NCBI GenBank assembly: GCA_905221605.1
Contig: CAJNDS010002379.1
Coordinates: 162,001-226,000 of the forward strand
DNA length: 64,000 nucleotides
Reading direction: 5' to 3'
Source of the DNA: Symbiodinium natans
Taxonomy: Eukaryota > Sar > Dinophyceae > Suessiales > Symbiodiniaceae
Under the pieces are notes generated by a model. The model saw only the letters and a list, made by a program, of their open reading frames with translations. It had not been told where the DNA came from and searched no databases. Below, in pieces: positions 63,552-64,000 of this stretch (its first letter is position 1; every line of letters begins with the position of its first letter). A program made the position numbers and the translations under genes.

Positions 63552-63794
63552 CGGAACGGCTTGCCTTGAATGGTGGTCGCCAGAGGGTTTAATGTGTACG
63601 TGTTGAACTGGTTAGCCCTTCCAAGGCCCTCTGGTTACGTTGCAAAGTCAGGTCCTCTTTGTCCCCAGGAAAGGAAGCATGTCATATCCCAACCTGAACC
63701 CCAAAATTGGAGTGATGCAGAGGGCCCGGGGGTTGGAGTGAGTCGTGAGGTTGTCTTCAAAAGGCTTAGCGTTTAGAGTTTAGGGTTTAGACCT

Positions 63795-63889
63795 TGCTTT
63801 ACGTCCACCATCCGCCGCAAAATCACCCCCAGCACTGTCGAAAGAGACCCTGGAAAGCCAGACTCCAACATCCTTGCGGAAGGAGGTTT
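63795..63889 (+). CDS. Exon-like segment
   Basis: Plus frame FTSTIRRKITPSTVERDPGK then PDSNILAEG, closed by GGAG/GTTTTAGG. Hydrophilic. Telomere-like sequence on both sides. Confidence 0.3.
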
Positions 63890-64000
63890 TAGGTTTTAAG
63901 GTTTAGGATGTCCACAAAAAATGCTTTGCAGCGTCGCAGCCTTTCTGTTTGAACTAGGGTTTAGGGTTCAGGGTTCAGAGTTTAGGGATTCGGGTCTCCA

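Noticed and set aside
1-64000. tRNA genes
   Set aside because: GGTTCGA-like strings occur (for example 11638, 39083), but no cloverleaf with matching acceptor arms could be built by eye.

Overview
This window is repeat-rich eukaryotic nuclear DNA. It is dominated by arrays of the plant/alga-type telomere heptamer TTTAGGG/CCCTAAA and its variants, spread internally from end to end in both orientations. The arrays are separated by short GC-rich islands of about 40-250 bp that read like exons, by small inverted-repeat elements (MITE-like, ~80-180 bp, several families with multiple copies), by homopolymer and dinucleotide tracts, and by a few longer coding stretches. The telomere unit, GC-rich tiny exons, at least one probable GC splice donor, a LINE reverse-transcriptase remnant and a free-standing LAGLIDADG reading frame fit a dinoflagellate or related alveolate best. 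An alga or other organism with TTTAGGG telomeres is not excluded. No bacterial operon, rRNA, tRNA or CRISPR was recognised.

Layout. 0-4 kb: telomere-like arrays, a 22-bp G tract, MITEs and two small exons. 4.45-6.2 kb: the best gene, a minus-strand two-exon gene for a ~511-residue multi-pass membrane protein; its 219-bp intron carries a CCCTAAA-type array. 6.4-25 kb: arrays, MITEs and isolated exon-like islands, including a 49-bp C tract. 25.7-26.8 kb: a minus-strand two-motif LAGLIDADG endonuclease-like ORF with no telomeric sequence inside. 27.8-29.3 kb: a minus exon and a divergent, phase-consistent three-exon plus-strand gene start. 33.2-34.1 kb: another phase-consistent three-exon chain. 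34.9-42.6 kb: arrays, a duplicated ~180-bp segment and exon islands. 43 kb: a non-LTR reverse-transcriptase fragment, with a GC microsatellite in its frame, embedded between telomeric arrays. 44-63 kb: the densest long arrays, many MITEs and further exon islands on both strands.

The unifying observation is that telomeric arrays occupy intron positions. Exon islands commonly have CCCTAAA repeats upstream, ending in a YAG acceptor, and TTTAGGG repeats downstream, whose first GT (G/GTTTAGGG or G/GTAGGG) can serve as the splice donor. In several places an array is flanked by short direct duplications of unique sequence (12.4 kb, 42.2/42.6 kb, 20.1 kb, and the 56.5 and 59.7 kb compound elements), as expected if arrays were inserted into pre-existing DNA. 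One MITE contains an array, and another MITE sits inside an array with a TAA target duplication, so both kinds of sequence have been mobile relative to each other. All exon calls rest on reading frame, splice-like borders and phase judged by eye; no transcript or database evidence was available.
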